From contig NZ_NEWK01000002.1 of the NCBI RefSeq assembly GCF_002217655.1, positions 993,164 to 1,057,163 of the forward strand: a stretch of DNA of 64,000 bases, in the 5' to 3' direction. The position numbers and the translations under genes are program-made. The notes under the pieces were generated by a model, which did no database searches, was not told the DNA's origin, and was given only the letters and a program-made list of their open reading frames with translations. Within the stretch, counting starts at the first letter, position 1. Each line of letters starts with the position of its first letter. This DNA comes from Geobacillus thermocatenulatus (GTDB taxonomy: Bacteria > Bacillota > Bacilli > Bacillales > Anoxybacillaceae). Positions 15,834 through 25,686 of this stretch are shown piece by piece.

Positions 15834-17405
15834 ATGAGAATTTTGATGATTTGTACAGAAAAACTCCCCGTTCCCCCTGTACTCGGCGGAGCCATTCAAA
15901 CGTATATTTCCAGCATTCTTCCATATGTAAACCAATTCCATGATATGACCGTTTTAGGCATCAGCGATTCGTCGCTTCCCGAGCAAGAAACGATCCAAGG
16001 CGTTCACTACGTGCGCGTGCCGGGAAAACTATTTGAAATATACCGAGAAAACGTTGTTCGTTATGTGGAAGCGAACGAGTTCGATCTCATTCACATCTTT
16101 AACCGGCCCCGTCTTGTCCTTCCGATCCGACAGGCAGCGCCCGCCGCCAAAATAACGTTAAGTATGCACAATGATATGTTTCAACCGGAGAAAATCGATC
16201 CAGAAGAAGCAGCGGCGGCCATCGCAGAAGTGGCCCACATCGTAACAGTGAGTGATTATATTGGCAATGTCATCCGCAACCTATATCCGCAGGCATCGCC
16301 AAAATTGCGCACCATTTATTCAGGGGTAGACAGCGAACGATTTTTGCCGGGAAATCATCCAAACATGCAGAAAATACGCCATGACATTCGACGGGCACAT
16401 GGGTTGGAAAACAAAACGGTCATTTTGTTCGCCGGAAGGCTGTCGCGCAATAAAGGGGTCGATAAACTCATTCTAGCCTTGCCGGAGCTGGCAAAAAAAT
16501 TTCAAAACGTAGCCCTGGTGATTGTCGGGAGCAACTGGTTTAGCGAAAATGACATGACTGATTATGTCGCCTATGTAAGAGCACTGGCGAAACGAATGCC
16601 TGTCCCTGTTGTCACGACAGGCTTTGTCGCACCGAATGAAATCCAAAATTGGTTTGCGGCAGCCGATTTGTTCGTATGCACCTCGCAATGGCAGGAACCG
16701 TTGGCGCGCGTCCACTACGAGGCCATGGCAGCAGGCCTTCCGATCGTTACGACCGCGAGAGGCGGCAATCCGGAAGTCATTTTCGCCAATGAAAACGGCC
16801 TGATCGTCGAAAATCCGGAGGACCCGAGTGATTTTGCCAACAAGATTGCCCAAATATTATCAGATCAATCATTGATGAGAAGAATGGGAGAAAAAGGCCG
16901 GCAGCTTGCGATTTCGATCTATCAGTGGGAGCGAGTCGCTTCCGAGTTATTGGAAGTTTGGGAGCAGGCGGAGAAAACAGAACAAGCGGCAGCGAGTGAA
17001 GAACAAGCAGCCGGCATGACAATAGAACCGCTGGAAGAAGAGGCAACAGAACAACGGAACCTGCCAATCCCTAAAGCAGATGCAAAAGAAAACGTCCACT
17101 CGAAAAAAAACGCGGCAGCGTCATCCGACAAAACGAAAAAGAGAAAAGCCAAAAAAGAGAGTGCCACATCAATGGAAGACCATCAACGAACAGCCAAACA
17201 AAAAGAAGCTGCGGCAGAGCGAACTGAACTCGCGAAAAACGCCCCAGCTCCTAAACAGCCCCAAACCGGCCGCCATATAAAACCTTTTACCATTGCAAGC
17301 GGCAACCAACAAACACTGGACGCGTCGCCTAAAACGCATTTGAACCGCAAATTGGCTCAAGCGAAACATGACACCAAACATTTTACGATTGCAAGCTCAC
17401 ACTAA
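15834..17405 (+). CDS. CotSA-like GT4 glycosyltransferase with long C-terminal tail
   Basis: This is a 523-aa protein. Residues 1-~375 are a complete GT4 enzyme closely similar to the product of 13328-14482: MICTEKLPVPPVLGGAIQT at the start, FAGRLSRNKGVDKLI, and QEPLARVHYEAMAAGLPIVTT. Residues ~380-523 are an added low-complexity tail rich in Ala, Glu, Lys and Gln. The tail ends in two related motifs, KPFTIASGNQ and KHFTIASSH, the second at the C-terminus. The tail is unusual for GT4 enzymes and could anchor the enzyme to the coat or be a cross-linking substrate. The start is fixed by tight spacing after the CotS-like gene. Confidence 0.88.
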   Translation: MRILMICTEKLPVPPVLGGAIQTYISSILPYVNQFHDMTVLGISDSSLPEQETIQGVHYVRVPGKLFEIYRENVVRYVEANEFDLIHIFNRPRLVLPIRQAAPAAKITLSMHNDMFQPEKIDPEEAAAAIAEVAHIVTVSDYIGNVIRNLYPQASPKLRTIYSGVDSERFLPGNHPNMQKIRHDIRRAHGLENKTVILFAGRLSRNKGVDKLILALPELAKKFQNVALVIVGSNWFSENDMTDYVAYVRALAKRMPVPVVTTGFVAPNEIQNWFAAADLFVCTSQWQEPLARVHYEAMAAGLPIVTTARGGNPEVIFANENGLIVENPEDPSDFANKIAQILSDQSLMRRMGEKGRQLAISIYQWERVASELLEVWEQAEKTEQAAASEEQAAGMTIEPLEEEATEQRNLPIPKADAKENVHSKKNAAASSDKTKKRKAKKESATSMEDHQRTAKQKEAAAERTELAKNAPAPKQPQTGRHIKPFTIASGNQQTLDASPKTHLNRKLAQAKHDTKHFTIASSH

Positions 17406-17560
17406 CACGAATCGAAAATCGCCAACGAAGAAAATGACGGACACCCCAAATAAAAACGAGAATACAATCCCACAGCAAATGAAGGAAACAAACCCTCATC
17501 ATCCTTTCCTGGCGCCGCAACGCATTCAGGCAAAGATGCGTTTCAACGCAAGGAAATGCG

Positions 17561-17971
17561 TTACTGCACAAACCCGATCATCGTCACCGCGAGAAGCTGC
17601 GCGCGCCCGATGACCGTTTCGTTTCCTTGTTCATCGGCGATCGTCAACTCGGTCGCCGTGCACTTCTTTAATATGCCTTCATAGCTCTTATCCTTCATGA
17701 CAAATTGGCATTTCAACGGCGGCAAATGGCCGGGCAGCTCCGCCAAAAAGGCCAGCCGCTCGTCGAGCGCCATCACTTGGAATTCTTTTTTGGCAAAAAA
17801 TTCAGCCGGTTCCTCCTCGCCGCCTCGTTCATCGCTAGAACTTCCTTCCTCTTCCTGTTGCATTCGGCTCGTCCACATAAACGTTTCTTGCATATGCGCC
17901 GCCGCCCGCATCGCTTTTGGCTGCACAATGTAAAGCAACGGCTCCGTCTCCACAACGTTTTGTTTCCGCAC
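17561..17971 (-). CDS. cotO: CotO-family spore coat protein
   Basis: This 136-aa protein has the CotO signature EPLLYIVQPKAM near the start, an acidic linker (EEEGSSSDERGGEEE) and a conserved C-terminal domain (EFQVMALDERLAFLAEL...CQFVMKDKSYEGILKKC). It is shorter than B. subtilis CotO (about 227 aa), mainly in the linker. The start is a GTG 6 bases after AAGGGGGA. Adjacency to fabI on the same strand reproduces the B. subtilis fabI-cotO (yjbW-yjbX) neighbourhood. CotO is a late coat morphogenetic protein, normally under sigma-K. Confidence 0.8.
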   Translation of the reverse strand: MRKQNVVETEPLLYIVQPKAMRAAAHMQETFMWTSRMQQEEEGSSSDERGGEEEPAEFFAKKEFQVMALDERLAFLAELPGHLPPLKCQFVMKDKSYEGILKKCTATELTIADEQGNETVIGRAQLLAVTMIGFVQ

Positions 17972-18088
17972 GTCGATCCCCCTTCCATGCTTGCCTTACC
18001 TTATATATGTATGCCCGTGATCTCCATAATTGCTCAAGTCAAGCAAAAAACAGCCGCTCCATCAACAGGAACGGCTGCTCGCACGTTT

Positions 18089-18865
18089 TTAATATCCTAA
18101 AATGTGGTATCCTGAGTCGACGTGAATAATTTCCCCGGTGATGCCGCGCGACAAGTCGCTGAACAAAAACAGCGCCGCATCACCGACTTCTTCTTGGGTC
18201 GTCGTCCGGCGGAGCGGAGCGCGTTCTTCGATTTGCTTTAAAATCGAGTTGAAATCGCTCACCCCTTTGGCCGACAGTGTGCGAATCGGTCCAGCGGAAA
18301 TGGCATTGACGCGGATGCCGTATTTGCCTAAATCGTTCGCCAAATATTTCACGCTCGCATCAAGCGACGCTTTCGCCACACCCATAATGTTGTAGTTTTG
18401 CACGACGCGCTCGCCGCCTAAGTACGTGAGGGTGACGATGCTGCCGCCTTCCGTCATCAGCTCTTTCGCCTCGCGCGCGACCGCGGTGAGCGAGTAGGCG
18501 CTGATGTTGTGGGCGAGCAAAAAGCCTTCGCGGCTTACGTTCATATACTCACCGCTCAAGTCTTCTTTATTGGCATAGGCGATGCAATGAGCGACGCCAT
18601 GGATGACGCCGACTTGTTCTTTGATTTGCGCGAAACATTGAACGATGTGTTCGTCTTTTGCCACATCGCATGGCAGCAGAAGCGAACGTTCGTCCCCAAG
18701 CGTATCCACAAGCGCCCGCACCTCTTTTTCAAACCGCTCTCCGGCATACGTAAACACCAACCGAGCGCCGGCAGCGTGAAGCGAACGAGCAATGCCCCAG
18801 GCGATGCTTCGTTTGTTCGCCACCCCCATCACGACATATGTACGTCCTTCCAACGATAAGGCCAT
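18089..18865 (-). CDS. fabI: Enoyl-[acyl-carrier-protein] reductase (NADH), FabI
   Basis: This 258-aa enzyme catalyses the last reduction of fatty-acid elongation. The cofactor region VVMGVANKRSIAWGIA and the catalytic Tyr-x6-Lys (YNIMGVAK) are present, and it ends with GEIIHVDSGYH. I use the ATG at 18865, which follows GGGAGG and matches the usual N-terminus (MALSLEGR); the frame extends upstream without support. A sigma-A promoter carrying a FapR-like operator lies directly upstream, consistent with membrane-lipid homeostasis control. Confidence 0.95.
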   Translation of the reverse strand: MALSLEGRTYVVMGVANKRSIAWGIARSLHAAGARLVFTYAGERFEKEVRALVDTLGDERSLLLPCDVAKDEHIVQCFAQIKEQVGVIHGVAHCIAYANKEDLSGEYMNVSREGFLLAHNISAYSLTAVAREAKELMTEGGSIVTLTYLGGERVVQNYNIMGVAKASLDASVKYLANDLGKYGIRVNAISAGPIRTLSAKGVSDFNSILKQIEERAPLRRTTTQEEVGDAALFLFSDLSRGITGEIIHVDSGYHILGY

Positions 18866-18894
18866 TCGTTCATCCTCCCAATTATCATTTATTC

Positions 18895-18944
18895 TTAGCA
18901 CCAGGTGTTAATTCTATTATAGGCGATGCGGCGGGCGATGTAAA
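18895..18944 (-). promoter_or_regulatory. fabI sigma-A promoter with FapR-like operator
   Basis: On the minus strand TTTACA and TATAAT are separated by exactly 17 bases (18939-18944 and 18916-18921). Just downstream, at 18895-18911, is the 17-base near-palindrome TTAGCACCAGGTGTTAA, with arms matching at 7 of 8 positions. It resembles the FapR operator of fatty-acid genes (TTAGTACC-type arms). Its position over the expected start site would block transcription until malonyl-CoA is bound. Confidence 0.75.
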
Positions 18945-19063
18945 TGCACGCTTCCCTTTTGCCTTCCGATTCCTTCATGCTGGCGGCGGTTTTTCCCACT
19001 TTGCAAAACCCGCGCAATTCGCTAATATGGTATATGGCACATTTGAATGGAGAGGATCGTTCC

Positions 19064-20239
19064 ATGGATCATGATCGTGTTTCCAAATCGAAGCTTGATT
19101 ACCATATGCTGTTCCTTTTATTCTTGATGGCGGTCGTCAGCGCCATCGCCATCCATAGCGCAGAACCGATGCTGCCGGAGAAACTGCAAAACGTCAACTT
19201 CGCTTCGAAACAGCTGCAATGGTACGCCATCGGCGCTGTCGTGATCGCCTTGACGATGATCATTGACTATGATCGGCTGTTTCAAATCGCTTGGTATTTG
19301 TATGGATTCGGGATGCTGCTGCTTCTTGGGCTCGAATTGAACGTCCCAGGATCCGTAACCATTAAGGGGGCGACGAGCTGGTATCATCTTCCTGGAGGTA
19401 ACTTCCAGCCATCCGAGCTGATGAAAATTTTTATGATCATCGTCCTAAGTCGCATCATTGTCAACCATCGGGAAAAATATCCCGAACCGACGATCAGCGA
19501 TGATTTTAAATTGCTTGGCAAAATCGCTTTGACCGTCTTGCCGCCGCTTATTTTGCTCGCCAAGCAGCCGGACATGGGCATGTCGATGGTGTTTATGGCC
19601 ATCACCGCCACCTTGGTGCTCGTTTCCGGCATCCGCTGGCGCATCATTTTCGGCATTGTCTTTTCCGGTGTAACAATGGTGGCAACCGTTGTGTTTATTT
19701 ATTTTTATTTTCCTGATTTCTTCCATAAATACATTATTCAAGAAGATTATCAGTTGAACCGATTTTACGGCTGGCTGGCTCCATATGAATATTCCACCGA
19801 CCAAGGTTTCCAGCTCATTCGTTCGCTCATGGCCATTGGATCGGGGGAGCTGTATGGGAAAGGATTGGGCAACCTACAAGTCTATTTGCCAGAGGCGCAC
19901 ACAGACTTTGTGTTTGGCGTCATCTCAGAACAGTTCGGATTTGTCGGCTCAAGCATCGTCGTGTCTCTCTTTTTCCTGCTCATTTATCGCATGATCCATA
20001 TTGCCTTGGAGAGCAACGATTTATACGGCAGCTATTTATGCGCCGGCGTCGCGGGCATGATTACGTTCCAAGTGTTCCAAAACATTGGCATGACGATTGG
20101 ACTTTTGCCGATCACGGGGTTGCCGCTTCCGTTCATCAGCTATGGAGGAAGCTCCCTGGCGACTTATATGCTGGCGATCGGCCTCGTCTTAAACGTTCAT
20201 TCGCGAACGCGGAAGTTTATGTTCTCGAGCGATGAATAA
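19064..20239 (+). CDS. RodA/FtsW/SpoVE-family (SEDS) peptidoglycan polymerase
   Basis: This 391-aa polytopic membrane protein starts at ATG 19064; upstream in-frame codons lack a ribosome site. Family motifs include KGATSWYHLPGGNFQPSELMK and the C-terminal GMTIGLLPITGLPLPFISYGGSS. SEDS proteins polymerise glycan strands from lipid II together with a class B penicillin-binding protein. Length and sequence are closest to RodA, which acts in cell elongation. It stands alone between fabI (divergent) and a terminator. Confidence 0.9.
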   Translation: MDHDRVSKSKLDYHMLFLLFLMAVVSAIAIHSAEPMLPEKLQNVNFASKQLQWYAIGAVVIALTMIIDYDRLFQIAWYLYGFGMLLLLGLELNVPGSVTIKGATSWYHLPGGNFQPSELMKIFMIIVLSRIIVNHREKYPEPTISDDFKLLGKIALTVLPPLILLAKQPDMGMSMVFMAITATLVLVSGIRWRIIFGIVFSGVTMVATVVFIYFYFPDFFHKYIIQEDYQLNRFYGWLAPYEYSTDQGFQLIRSLMAIGSGELYGKGLGNLQVYLPEAHTDFVFGVISEQFGFVGSSIVVSLFFLLIYRMIHIALESNDLYGSYLCAGVAGMITFQVFQNIGMTIGLLPITGLPLPFISYGGSSLATYMLAIGLVLNVHSRTRKFMFSSDE

Positions 20240-20273
20240 AGCCGCTTGCTGCGTCCGCAAGCGGCTTTATTTT
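20238..20273 (+). terminator. Terminator of the RodA-like gene
   Basis: AAAGCCGCTTGC and GCAAGCGGCTTT form a 12-bp stem with a 7-base loop and an ATTTT tail, starting in the stop codon region. Confidence 0.92.
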
Positions 20274-20453
20274 GGCCGTCACCCGGGCCAAGGCCCCTTC
20301 TTTGTTCCACTCTCCGCCGTGGCCTCTGCTCCCTGAACAGCGCCTCCGCTCGCACGCCTTCGATAGATAGAGCAAAGCTGCCTCATCTTTTCTTTTCCTT
20401 GTCTAACGGGCATACTGGTAGTATAACGATTCGGGCTAGAAAGGAGCTCATGT

Positions 20454-21191
20454 ATGCAGGTGGACATCATCGGCGACATTCATGGCTGCTTCCGCGAATT
20501 CGCCGCATTGACGGAGACACTTGGCTACCATTGGGACGAAGGGGTGCCGATTCATCCCGACGGACGAAAACTCGGCTTTGTCGGTGATTTGACCGACCGC
20601 GGTCCTGAATCGCTGAACATGATCGAGATCGTCTGCGCCCTTGTTGAGCGAAATTTGGCTTACTACGTGCCAGGCAACCATTGCAATAAGCTGTACCGCT
20701 TTTTTTTAGGACGAAACGTGCAAATCGCCCACGGGCTTGAGACGACGGTCGCGGAATATCGCGCCTTGCCTCCAAGCGAACAAGAGATGATCCGCCGCAA
20801 GTTCATCCGCCTGTATGAACAGGCGCCGCTGTATGCGGTGCTCGATGAGGGGCGCCTTGTCATCGCCCACGCCGGCATCCGTCACGACTATATCGGGCGG
20901 ACGGACAAAAAAGTCAAGACGTTCGTCCTGTATGGGGACATCACCGGCGAAACGAACCCGGACGGGACGCCGGTGCGCCGCGACTGGGCGAAACGGTATC
21001 ACGGCAGCGCATGGGTTGTATACGGCCACACGCCGGTCGAAAAACCGCGGTTTGTCGGGCGGACGGTCAACATCGACACCGGCTGCGTATTCGGCGGTGC
21101 GCTGACCGCCTTGCGCTATCCGGAAATGGAAACGGTATCCGTTCCTTCCTCGATGCCGTTCGTCCCGGAAAAATTCCGCACGTTCTCCTAA
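20454..21191 (+). CDS. prpE: Bis(5'-nucleosyl)-tetraphosphatase PrpE
   Basis: This 245-aa calcineurin-type phosphoesterase has the family metal motifs GDIHG (N-terminus), [16 protein letters not shown] and later HAGIRHDY and YGHTPV. B. subtilis PrpE (244 aa) hydrolyses symmetrical diadenosine tetraphosphate and was first described as a protein phosphatase affecting spore germination. The gene is convergent with the pseudouridine synthase gene and overlaps it by 4 bases at the stops. The gap from 20274 to 20453 shows only its ribosome site (AAAGGAG). Confidence 0.92.
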   Translation: MQVDIIGDIHGCFREFAALTETLGYHWDEGVPIHPDGRKLGFVGDLTDRGPESLNMIEIVCALVERNLAYYVPGNHCNKLYRFFLGRNVQIAHGLETTVAEYRALPPSEQEMIRRKFIRLYEQAPLYAVLDEGRLVIAHAGIRHDYIGRTDKKVKTFVLYGDITGETNPDGTPVRRDWAKRYHGSAWVVYGHTPVEKPRFVGRTVNIDTGCVFGGALTALRYPEMETVSVPSSMPFVPEKFRTFS

Positions 21192-22099
21192 TCAGCGCAC
21201 CGTCTGCGCGTTGCCTCGAGGAGGAGTTCCATATCGTCAGGAAGCGGGGCGGAACATGTATACCAGCGCCCGGCAAACGGGTGAAAAAACGACAGCTGCC
21301 GACTATGAAGCGCCTGGCGGCCGATCATCTCCCGGCTCCCGCCGTACAGTTCATCGCCGGCGAGCGGGTGGCCGAGATAAGCCAAATGGACGCGGATTTG
21401 GTGCGTGCGCCCCGTCTCCAGCCGGAGCGAAACGTATGTATAGCCATAAAGCCGCTCAAGCACACGAAAATGAGTGACAGCCGGCTTCCCGTCTTCCCGC
21501 ACTTCACGGGCAATGATGCTGTCGCTTTGGCGGCCGATGGGGGCGTCAATCGTCCCTTCATCCTCGACGATGACGCCATGGCAGATGGCCTCATACGTGC
21601 GCACAACGTACCCTTTTTGCTGCAATGCCGACAACAAATGATGAACGTGGCGGTGCTTGGCGACGAGCACGAGCCCGGACGTATCGCGGTCAAGCCGGGT
21701 GACGATATGGACGGTCGAGTCGAGCTGCTGCTTTCGATAATGGTGAAGCAAGCCATTGGCAAGCGTCCCGCCCGGATGGTGGCGCGACGGAATCGTCGCC
21801 AATCCCGCTGGTTTGTTGACAACAAGGACGTAATCGTCTTCATACAGAATGTCAAGCGGCATCGCTTCTGCGTCCATCCAATCGCTCGTCCGCTCCGGCG
21901 GGAAGACAACCGACAGCGTCTCGCCGGCGCGCAGCACATGGCGGACAGTGACAGGCCGTCCATCCACTAACAGCGCCCCGCCATGGAATTTAATATCGGT
22001 AAGCGCCGTCCGCGAAATGCCGTTCTCTTGCAAAAACTGGCGCAGCAGCTTTCCGTCGTGCTGTTCATCGATGGAAAAGGTCATGGTAAACGGCGGCAA
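21188..22099 (-). CDS. RluA-family pseudouridine synthase (YjbO)
   Basis: This 303-aa enzyme has an S4-like N-terminal RNA-binding domain ([24 protein letters not shown]) and the catalytic [15 protein letters not shown] motif with its Asp near residue 140, followed by [17 protein letters not shown]. Such enzymes isomerise uridines in rRNA or tRNA; the target of YjbO is not established. The TTG start at 22099 lies 6 bases after AAAGGTGA; an ATG at 22084 is the alternative. It is downstream of nadF and relP, as in B. subtilis. Confidence 0.9.
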   Translation of the reverse strand: MPPFTMTFSIDEQHDGKLLRQFLQENGISRTALTDIKFHGGALLVDGRPVTVRHVLRAGETLSVVFPPERTSDWMDAEAMPLDILYEDDYVLVVNKPAGLATIPSRHHPGGTLANGLLHHYRKQQLDSTVHIVTRLDRDTSGLVLVAKHRHVHHLLSALQQKGYVVRTYEAICHGVIVEDEGTIDAPIGRQSDSIIAREVREDGKPAVTHFRVLERLYGYTYVSLRLETGRTHQIRVHLAYLGHPLAGDELYGGSREMIGRQALHSRQLSFFHPFAGRWYTCSAPLPDDMELLLEATRRRCAD

Positions 22100-22254
22100 T
22101 GTTCGTCACCTTTCTGATCAAAAATCTCCGTCTTGTTCATCGTGTTCCATCCACTTTTCTTTGGCGCCGCGAAAACGGAATCGGCATCCACGCCAAAAGA
22201 CCGTCACCTCGCCGCAAACAGGAAGCGCCGCCTAACCAAGGAGGCGGGCTTCCC

Positions 22255-23070
22255 TCAGTCGGCGATAAACGAGTCCCGCACCCGCCGCCAAAACGGAAAC
22301 GGCCGAAAGCGGGCAAACCTCACTTTTTCATCGGCCACTCGACATTGAATGGATTTCACTTCTTTATGCAACAGCGACAAATGGTCGATCGTAATTTGAA
22401 AATCGACGTGGTTGACCGGTTTAAGCAAACACGTATGGTGCGCCGGCAGCACGAGCGGCGAACCGATTGTCCGAAACACGCGGTTGTTGATCGACGCCAT
22501 CTCGGTCACTTGAATTGCCTCGAGCGACGGATGCAAAATCGCGCCGCCGAGCGCTTTATTATAAGCTGTGCTTCCAGTCGGCGTCGAAATGCACAACCCG
22601 TCGCCGCGGAACCGCTCAAATAAGTCGCCGCGAATCTCCACATCCATCACAAGCGTCCCGCTGACGCATTTGACCGTGCATTCATTGAGCGCCAAGTACT
22701 TCGCCTCGCTGCCTCCATTCAAATAGCGGATCGTCACCTCAAGGAGCGGATATTCCACGACTTGGTACGGTGTCTTGGCGATGGCGATGACGAGCTTTTC
22801 GAGTTCCTCCGGCACCCAGTCCGCGTAAAAGCCGAGATGGCCAGTATGGACTCCGACAAACGCCGTCTTGTCCAACCGATGGCAATAGCGATGGAACGCA
22901 TACAACAGCGTTCCGTCGCCGCCAACCGAAATGACGAGATCAGGTTCCTCTTCATCGTAACGCAAGTCAAAGTCAAGCAAATACGTCTTCATTTTTTGCG
23001 CCAAAGCGTTCGATATGTCATCGCCTTTGGACGTGATGGCGAACACGAGCGGCGCGTCTGTCCGTTTCAT
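22255..23070 (-). CDS. nadF: NAD kinase
   Basis: This 271-aa kinase phosphorylates NAD to NADP. The defining [13 protein letters not shown] loop is at residue ~50 and the NE/D-type motif ALNECTVK lies near residue 125. [19 protein letters not shown] follows. The start ATG overlaps the relP stop (ATGA, 4 bases), so the two are translationally coupled. The pairing of the small alarmone synthetase and NAD kinase is conserved in Bacillus (yjbM-yjbN). Confidence 0.95.
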   Translation of the reverse strand: MKRTDAPLVFAITSKGDDISNALAQKMKTYLLDFDLRYDEEEPDLVISVGGDGTLLYAFHRYCHRLDKTAFVGVHTGHLGFYADWVPEELEKLVIAIAKTPYQVVEYPLLEVTIRYLNGGSEAKYLALNECTVKCVSGTLVMDVEIRGDLFERFRGDGLCISTPTGSTAYNKALGGAILHPSLEAIQVTEMASINNRVFRTIGSPLVLPAHHTCLLKPVNHVDFQITIDHLSLLHKEVKSIQCRVADEKVRFARFRPFPFWRRVRDSFIAD

Positions 23071-23705
23071 TGCCCTTCTCCTTTTGCTTCTTGTTTTCGA
23101 GAAAAAGCAGCCTGCGCTTCTTGAATTTCAAAGCGGATTTTCGACATCTCCTCATCGAGGCGATAGGCCGCCTCCGCAGCGCGCTGCAGCCGAACTTTGA
23201 TATCTTCGGGGAAACGCCCACTGTACTTATAGTTCAACGAATGCTCAATCGTCGCCCAAAAGTTCATCGCCAGCGTGCGGATTTGAATCTCTGCCAAAAT
23301 GTTTTTTTCACCGCGGATCGTCTGCACTGGATAGCGGATGACGACATGGTACGAGCGGTAGCCGCTCTCTTTTTTTTGCGTGATGTAATCGCGTTCTTCG
23401 ACAATCGTAAAATCGTTGCGCTGGCGCAATAGCTCGACGACGGTCTTAATGTCATCGACAAACTGGCACATGATGCGCAGCCCCGCAATATCTTGCATCT
23501 CTTCCTCGAGACGGTCGAGCGGGATGTTTTTCTTTTGCGCCTTATCCAAAATGCTGGCGACGGGCTTCACCCGTCCGGTGACAAACTCAATCGGCGAATG
23601 CGCTTCAATCATCTCGAATTGGGCGCGAATGCCCCTTAGCTTCACTTTCAGCTCCTCAACCGCCTGCTTATACGGGGCTAAAAACAGATCCCAATGGTTG
23701 ACCAT
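23067..23705 (-). CDS. relP: Small alarmone synthetase RelP (YjbM)
   Basis: This 212-aa single-domain GTP pyrophosphokinase lacks the hydrolase, TGS and ACT regions of full Rel. It transfers pyrophosphate from ATP to GDP or GTP. Key parts are [34 protein letters not shown] (metal-binding Asp), [12 protein letters not shown] and [24 protein letters not shown]. It is the first gene of a relP-nadF-yjbO run. The C-terminal helix is truncated of special motifs, as normal for this class. Confidence 0.93.
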   Translation of the reverse strand: MVNHWDLFLAPYKQAVEELKVKLRGIRAQFEMIEAHSPIEFVTGRVKPVASILDKAQKKNIPLDRLEEEMQDIAGLRIMCQFVDDIKTVVELLRQRNDFTIVEERDYITQKKESGYRSYHVVIRYPVQTIRGEKNILAEIQIRTLAMNFWATIEHSLNYKYSGRFPEDIKVRLQRAAEAAYRLDEEMSKIRFEIQEAQAAFSRKQEAKGEGQ

Positions 23706-23857
23706 CGTACCACCTGCCTACATGTTTTCGATCTCCCGCGGCTTACGTCAAGAGAGCGCAACCGCGCCTCTTTCTTGCTGCTCGATGGAACCGCTCATCT
23801 ATCGAATTCACCGGGCCGCTCCCGATCCTAACGCGCCGGAAAGGGAAATCAACCGGC

Positions 23858-24235
23858 TTACGGCTCAACAAAAAACACGTCTTGCACCGCCTGTTCAAGC
23901 ACCTCGCCATAGTTGGCGTTGCCGCGAATATTCTCAAGCAAATAAGACAGTTCATCGTGAAACTGTTCAAGCTCAAGCGTCCTCTCTCCACATCGAAGCC
24001 AGACCGGCTCCTTGGCGTCAAGCGCCGCCTTTAGCTCAGGCCACCACGGCTTCGGAATCATGACATATAGAAAGCGGTCATCGGTTTCCAAAATGTACGC
24101 AAACGCCAACGCATCCGAGTCGACAAGCATATGGCGTTTCGGCGCACAGGCAAGCGGAACCGGAGCATCATGGACATACAGCCAAAGCCGGCCGCCTTCC
24201 CGCTCCGCCCGCTCGACGATCCATTTTTCGTTCAT
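23858..24235 (-). CDS. UPF0738 protein (YjbL)
   Basis: This 125-aa protein is of the uncharacterised UPF0738 family, about the same length as B. subtilis YjbL. It has a conserved DSDALAFAYILETDDRFLYV centre and an acidic C-terminal helix (ELEQFHDELSYLLENIRGN). It lies between relP and the divergent CYTH gene in the same order as B. subtilis. No function is known, and no active-site pattern stands out. Confidence 0.82.
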   Translation of the reverse strand: MNEKWIVERAEREGGRLWLYVHDAPVPLACAPKRHMLVDSDALAFAYILETDDRFLYVMIPKPWWPELKAALDAKEPVWLRCGERTLELEQFHDELSYLLENIRGNANYGEVLEQAVQDVFFVEP

Positions 24236-24370
24236 GTTTTCTCTCCTTCCGCATCAACCATCCGCCCTTTATTTTACCATATTCACCCTATACAGGCGAA
24301 ATAATTGATATTCGCCGGAAAACAGCTGATAATAGAGGGAGACGACTATCCTGTCTGAAGGGGATTCACG

Positions 24371-24964
24371 ATGCATCAAGAAATCGAAATCGAATTAAAA
24401 AACTTGTTAACAGCAGCGGAGTTTGCGGCCGTCCGCGCCGCCTTCCGCCTTGATGATGGCGCTTTCTTCCGCCAGGAAAACCATTACTTTGACACCCCGT
24501 CATTCGCCCTGAAAGAACGAGCGGCAGCGCTGCGCATCCGGGCGAAAGAGGGACGCCTAACCTTGACGCTGAAACAAACGCGGGCGGACGGGGCCATTTT
24601 GGAAATCCATGAGCCGCTTTCGCTGTCTGAAGCGGAAGCGTTGCTTGCTGGTATAGCGGCGCCGCGCGGGGCGATCGCCGATTTGCTTGCAGAACTGGGC
24701 ATCAACCCACACGAGGTGCGTTGCTTTGGCTCCCTTGTCACCGACCGAGCCGAATGGCCGTATGAAGGCGGCACGCTATGCCTTGACCATAACTGTTACT
24801 TGCAAAGCGAAGATTACGAACTTGAATATGAAGTGGATCACGTGGAAGCGGGTGAAAAGCGGTTTTTGCGCCTGCTTGAGGAGCTCGGCATCCCGCGCCG
24901 CCCGGCGCCAAACAAAATCGCCCGCTTTTACGCCCGCATGAAAGAAATGGAGGAAAGACGATGA
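24371..24964 (+). CDS. CYTH-domain protein (YjbK)
   Basis: This 197-aa protein begins with the signature [10 protein letters not shown] and contains the arginine and lysine-lined tunnel motifs [17 protein letters not shown] and ELEYEVD, which bind triphosphate and metal. CYTH (triphosphate tunnel) enzymes hydrolyse inorganic triphosphate or make cAMP or thiamine triphosphate; YjbK-type members are usually thought of as triphosphatases. The stop overlaps the start of the transglycosylase gene by 4 bases. Confidence 0.9.
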   Translation: MHQEIEIELKNLLTAAEFAAVRAAFRLDDGAFFRQENHYFDTPSFALKERAAALRIRAKEGRLTLTLKQTRADGAILEIHEPLSLSEAEALLAGIAAPRGAIADLLAELGINPHEVRCFGSLVTDRAEWPYEGGTLCLDHNCYLQSEDYELEYEVDHVEAGEKRFLRLLEELGIPRRPAPNKIARFYARMKEMEERR

Positions 24965-25584
24965 CCGTTTCGCCATTAAAGCTGCTCATCGAATGGCAGG
25001 CGCTCCATGCGTTCTCACCCGGACGCTCCAGCCTGTTGCCATCGCCGGTGCCATCCTTGTTTTCAAGCTTGCTTGCCGAATCTATCAGCCGCGGGGAGGA
25101 ATCTTCTGCCGAGGCGCCTCAAGCTGCCCTAAGCAGTCAGCTCCCGGCGCCCGCCAGCCATCGCAGCGCCCCGCTCGAACTTGAAGCGGGTGCGGCAACC
25201 AACTCATCTTCTTCCATCGATGCTTTCATCGCGGCGGCAGCGGAAAAATACGATGTTGACCCACAGCTCATCCGCGCCGTCATTCGCCATGAGTCAAATT
25301 TCCGTCCCGATGCGAAAAGCCCCGCTGGAGCGCTTGGACTCATGCAGCTCATGCCAAGCACGGCAAAAATGCTCGGCGTCCACAACCCGCTTGACCCGGC
25401 GCAAAACATCGACGGCGGCGTAAAATATTTGCGCCAGCTCCTTGACCGGTACAACGGCAATATCACTCTCGCCTTAGCCGCCTACAACGCCGGGCCCGGG
25501 CACGTCGATCGCTATGGGGGCGTGCCCCCATTTGCCGAAACGCGGGCGTATGTCGAACGCGTGTTGAAAAGCTACCGCACATAA
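24961..25584 (+). CDS. Lytic transglycosylase, SLT domain (CwlQ/YjbJ-like)
   Basis: This is a 207-aa protein. Residues ~85-205 form a soluble lytic transglycosylase domain: [17 protein letters not shown] with the catalytic Glu, [18 protein letters not shown], and [17 protein letters not shown]. The first ~80 residues are a Ser/Ala/Pro-rich linker with no clear signal peptide, so export may be non-classical. It is coupled to the CYTH gene. B. subtilis CwlQ at the same locus cleaves peptidoglycan glycan strands. Confidence 0.88.
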   Translation: MTVSPLKLLIEWQALHAFSPGRSSLLPSPVPSLFSSLLAESISRGEESSAEAPQAALSSQLPAPASHRSAPLELEAGAATNSSSSIDAFIAAAAEKYDVDPQLIRAVIRHESNFRPDAKSPAGALGLMQLMPSTAKMLGVHNPLDPAQNIDGGVKYLRQLLDRYNGNITLALAAYNAGPGHVDRYGGVPPFAETRAYVERVLKSYRT

Positions 25585-25686
25585 ACGAGCGGCGCTCGAG
25601 TCACTTTGTTTGAGATCCATGCGTGCTGTTGATAAAATAGCAATCAAACGACAACGAATGATTTTCAAACAAAAGGAGCATCCGCG

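Noticed and set aside
21011-21970. 319-codon plus-strand frame
   Set aside because: It overlaps prpE and is antisense to the pseudouridine synthase, whose RLDRDTSG motif is clear.
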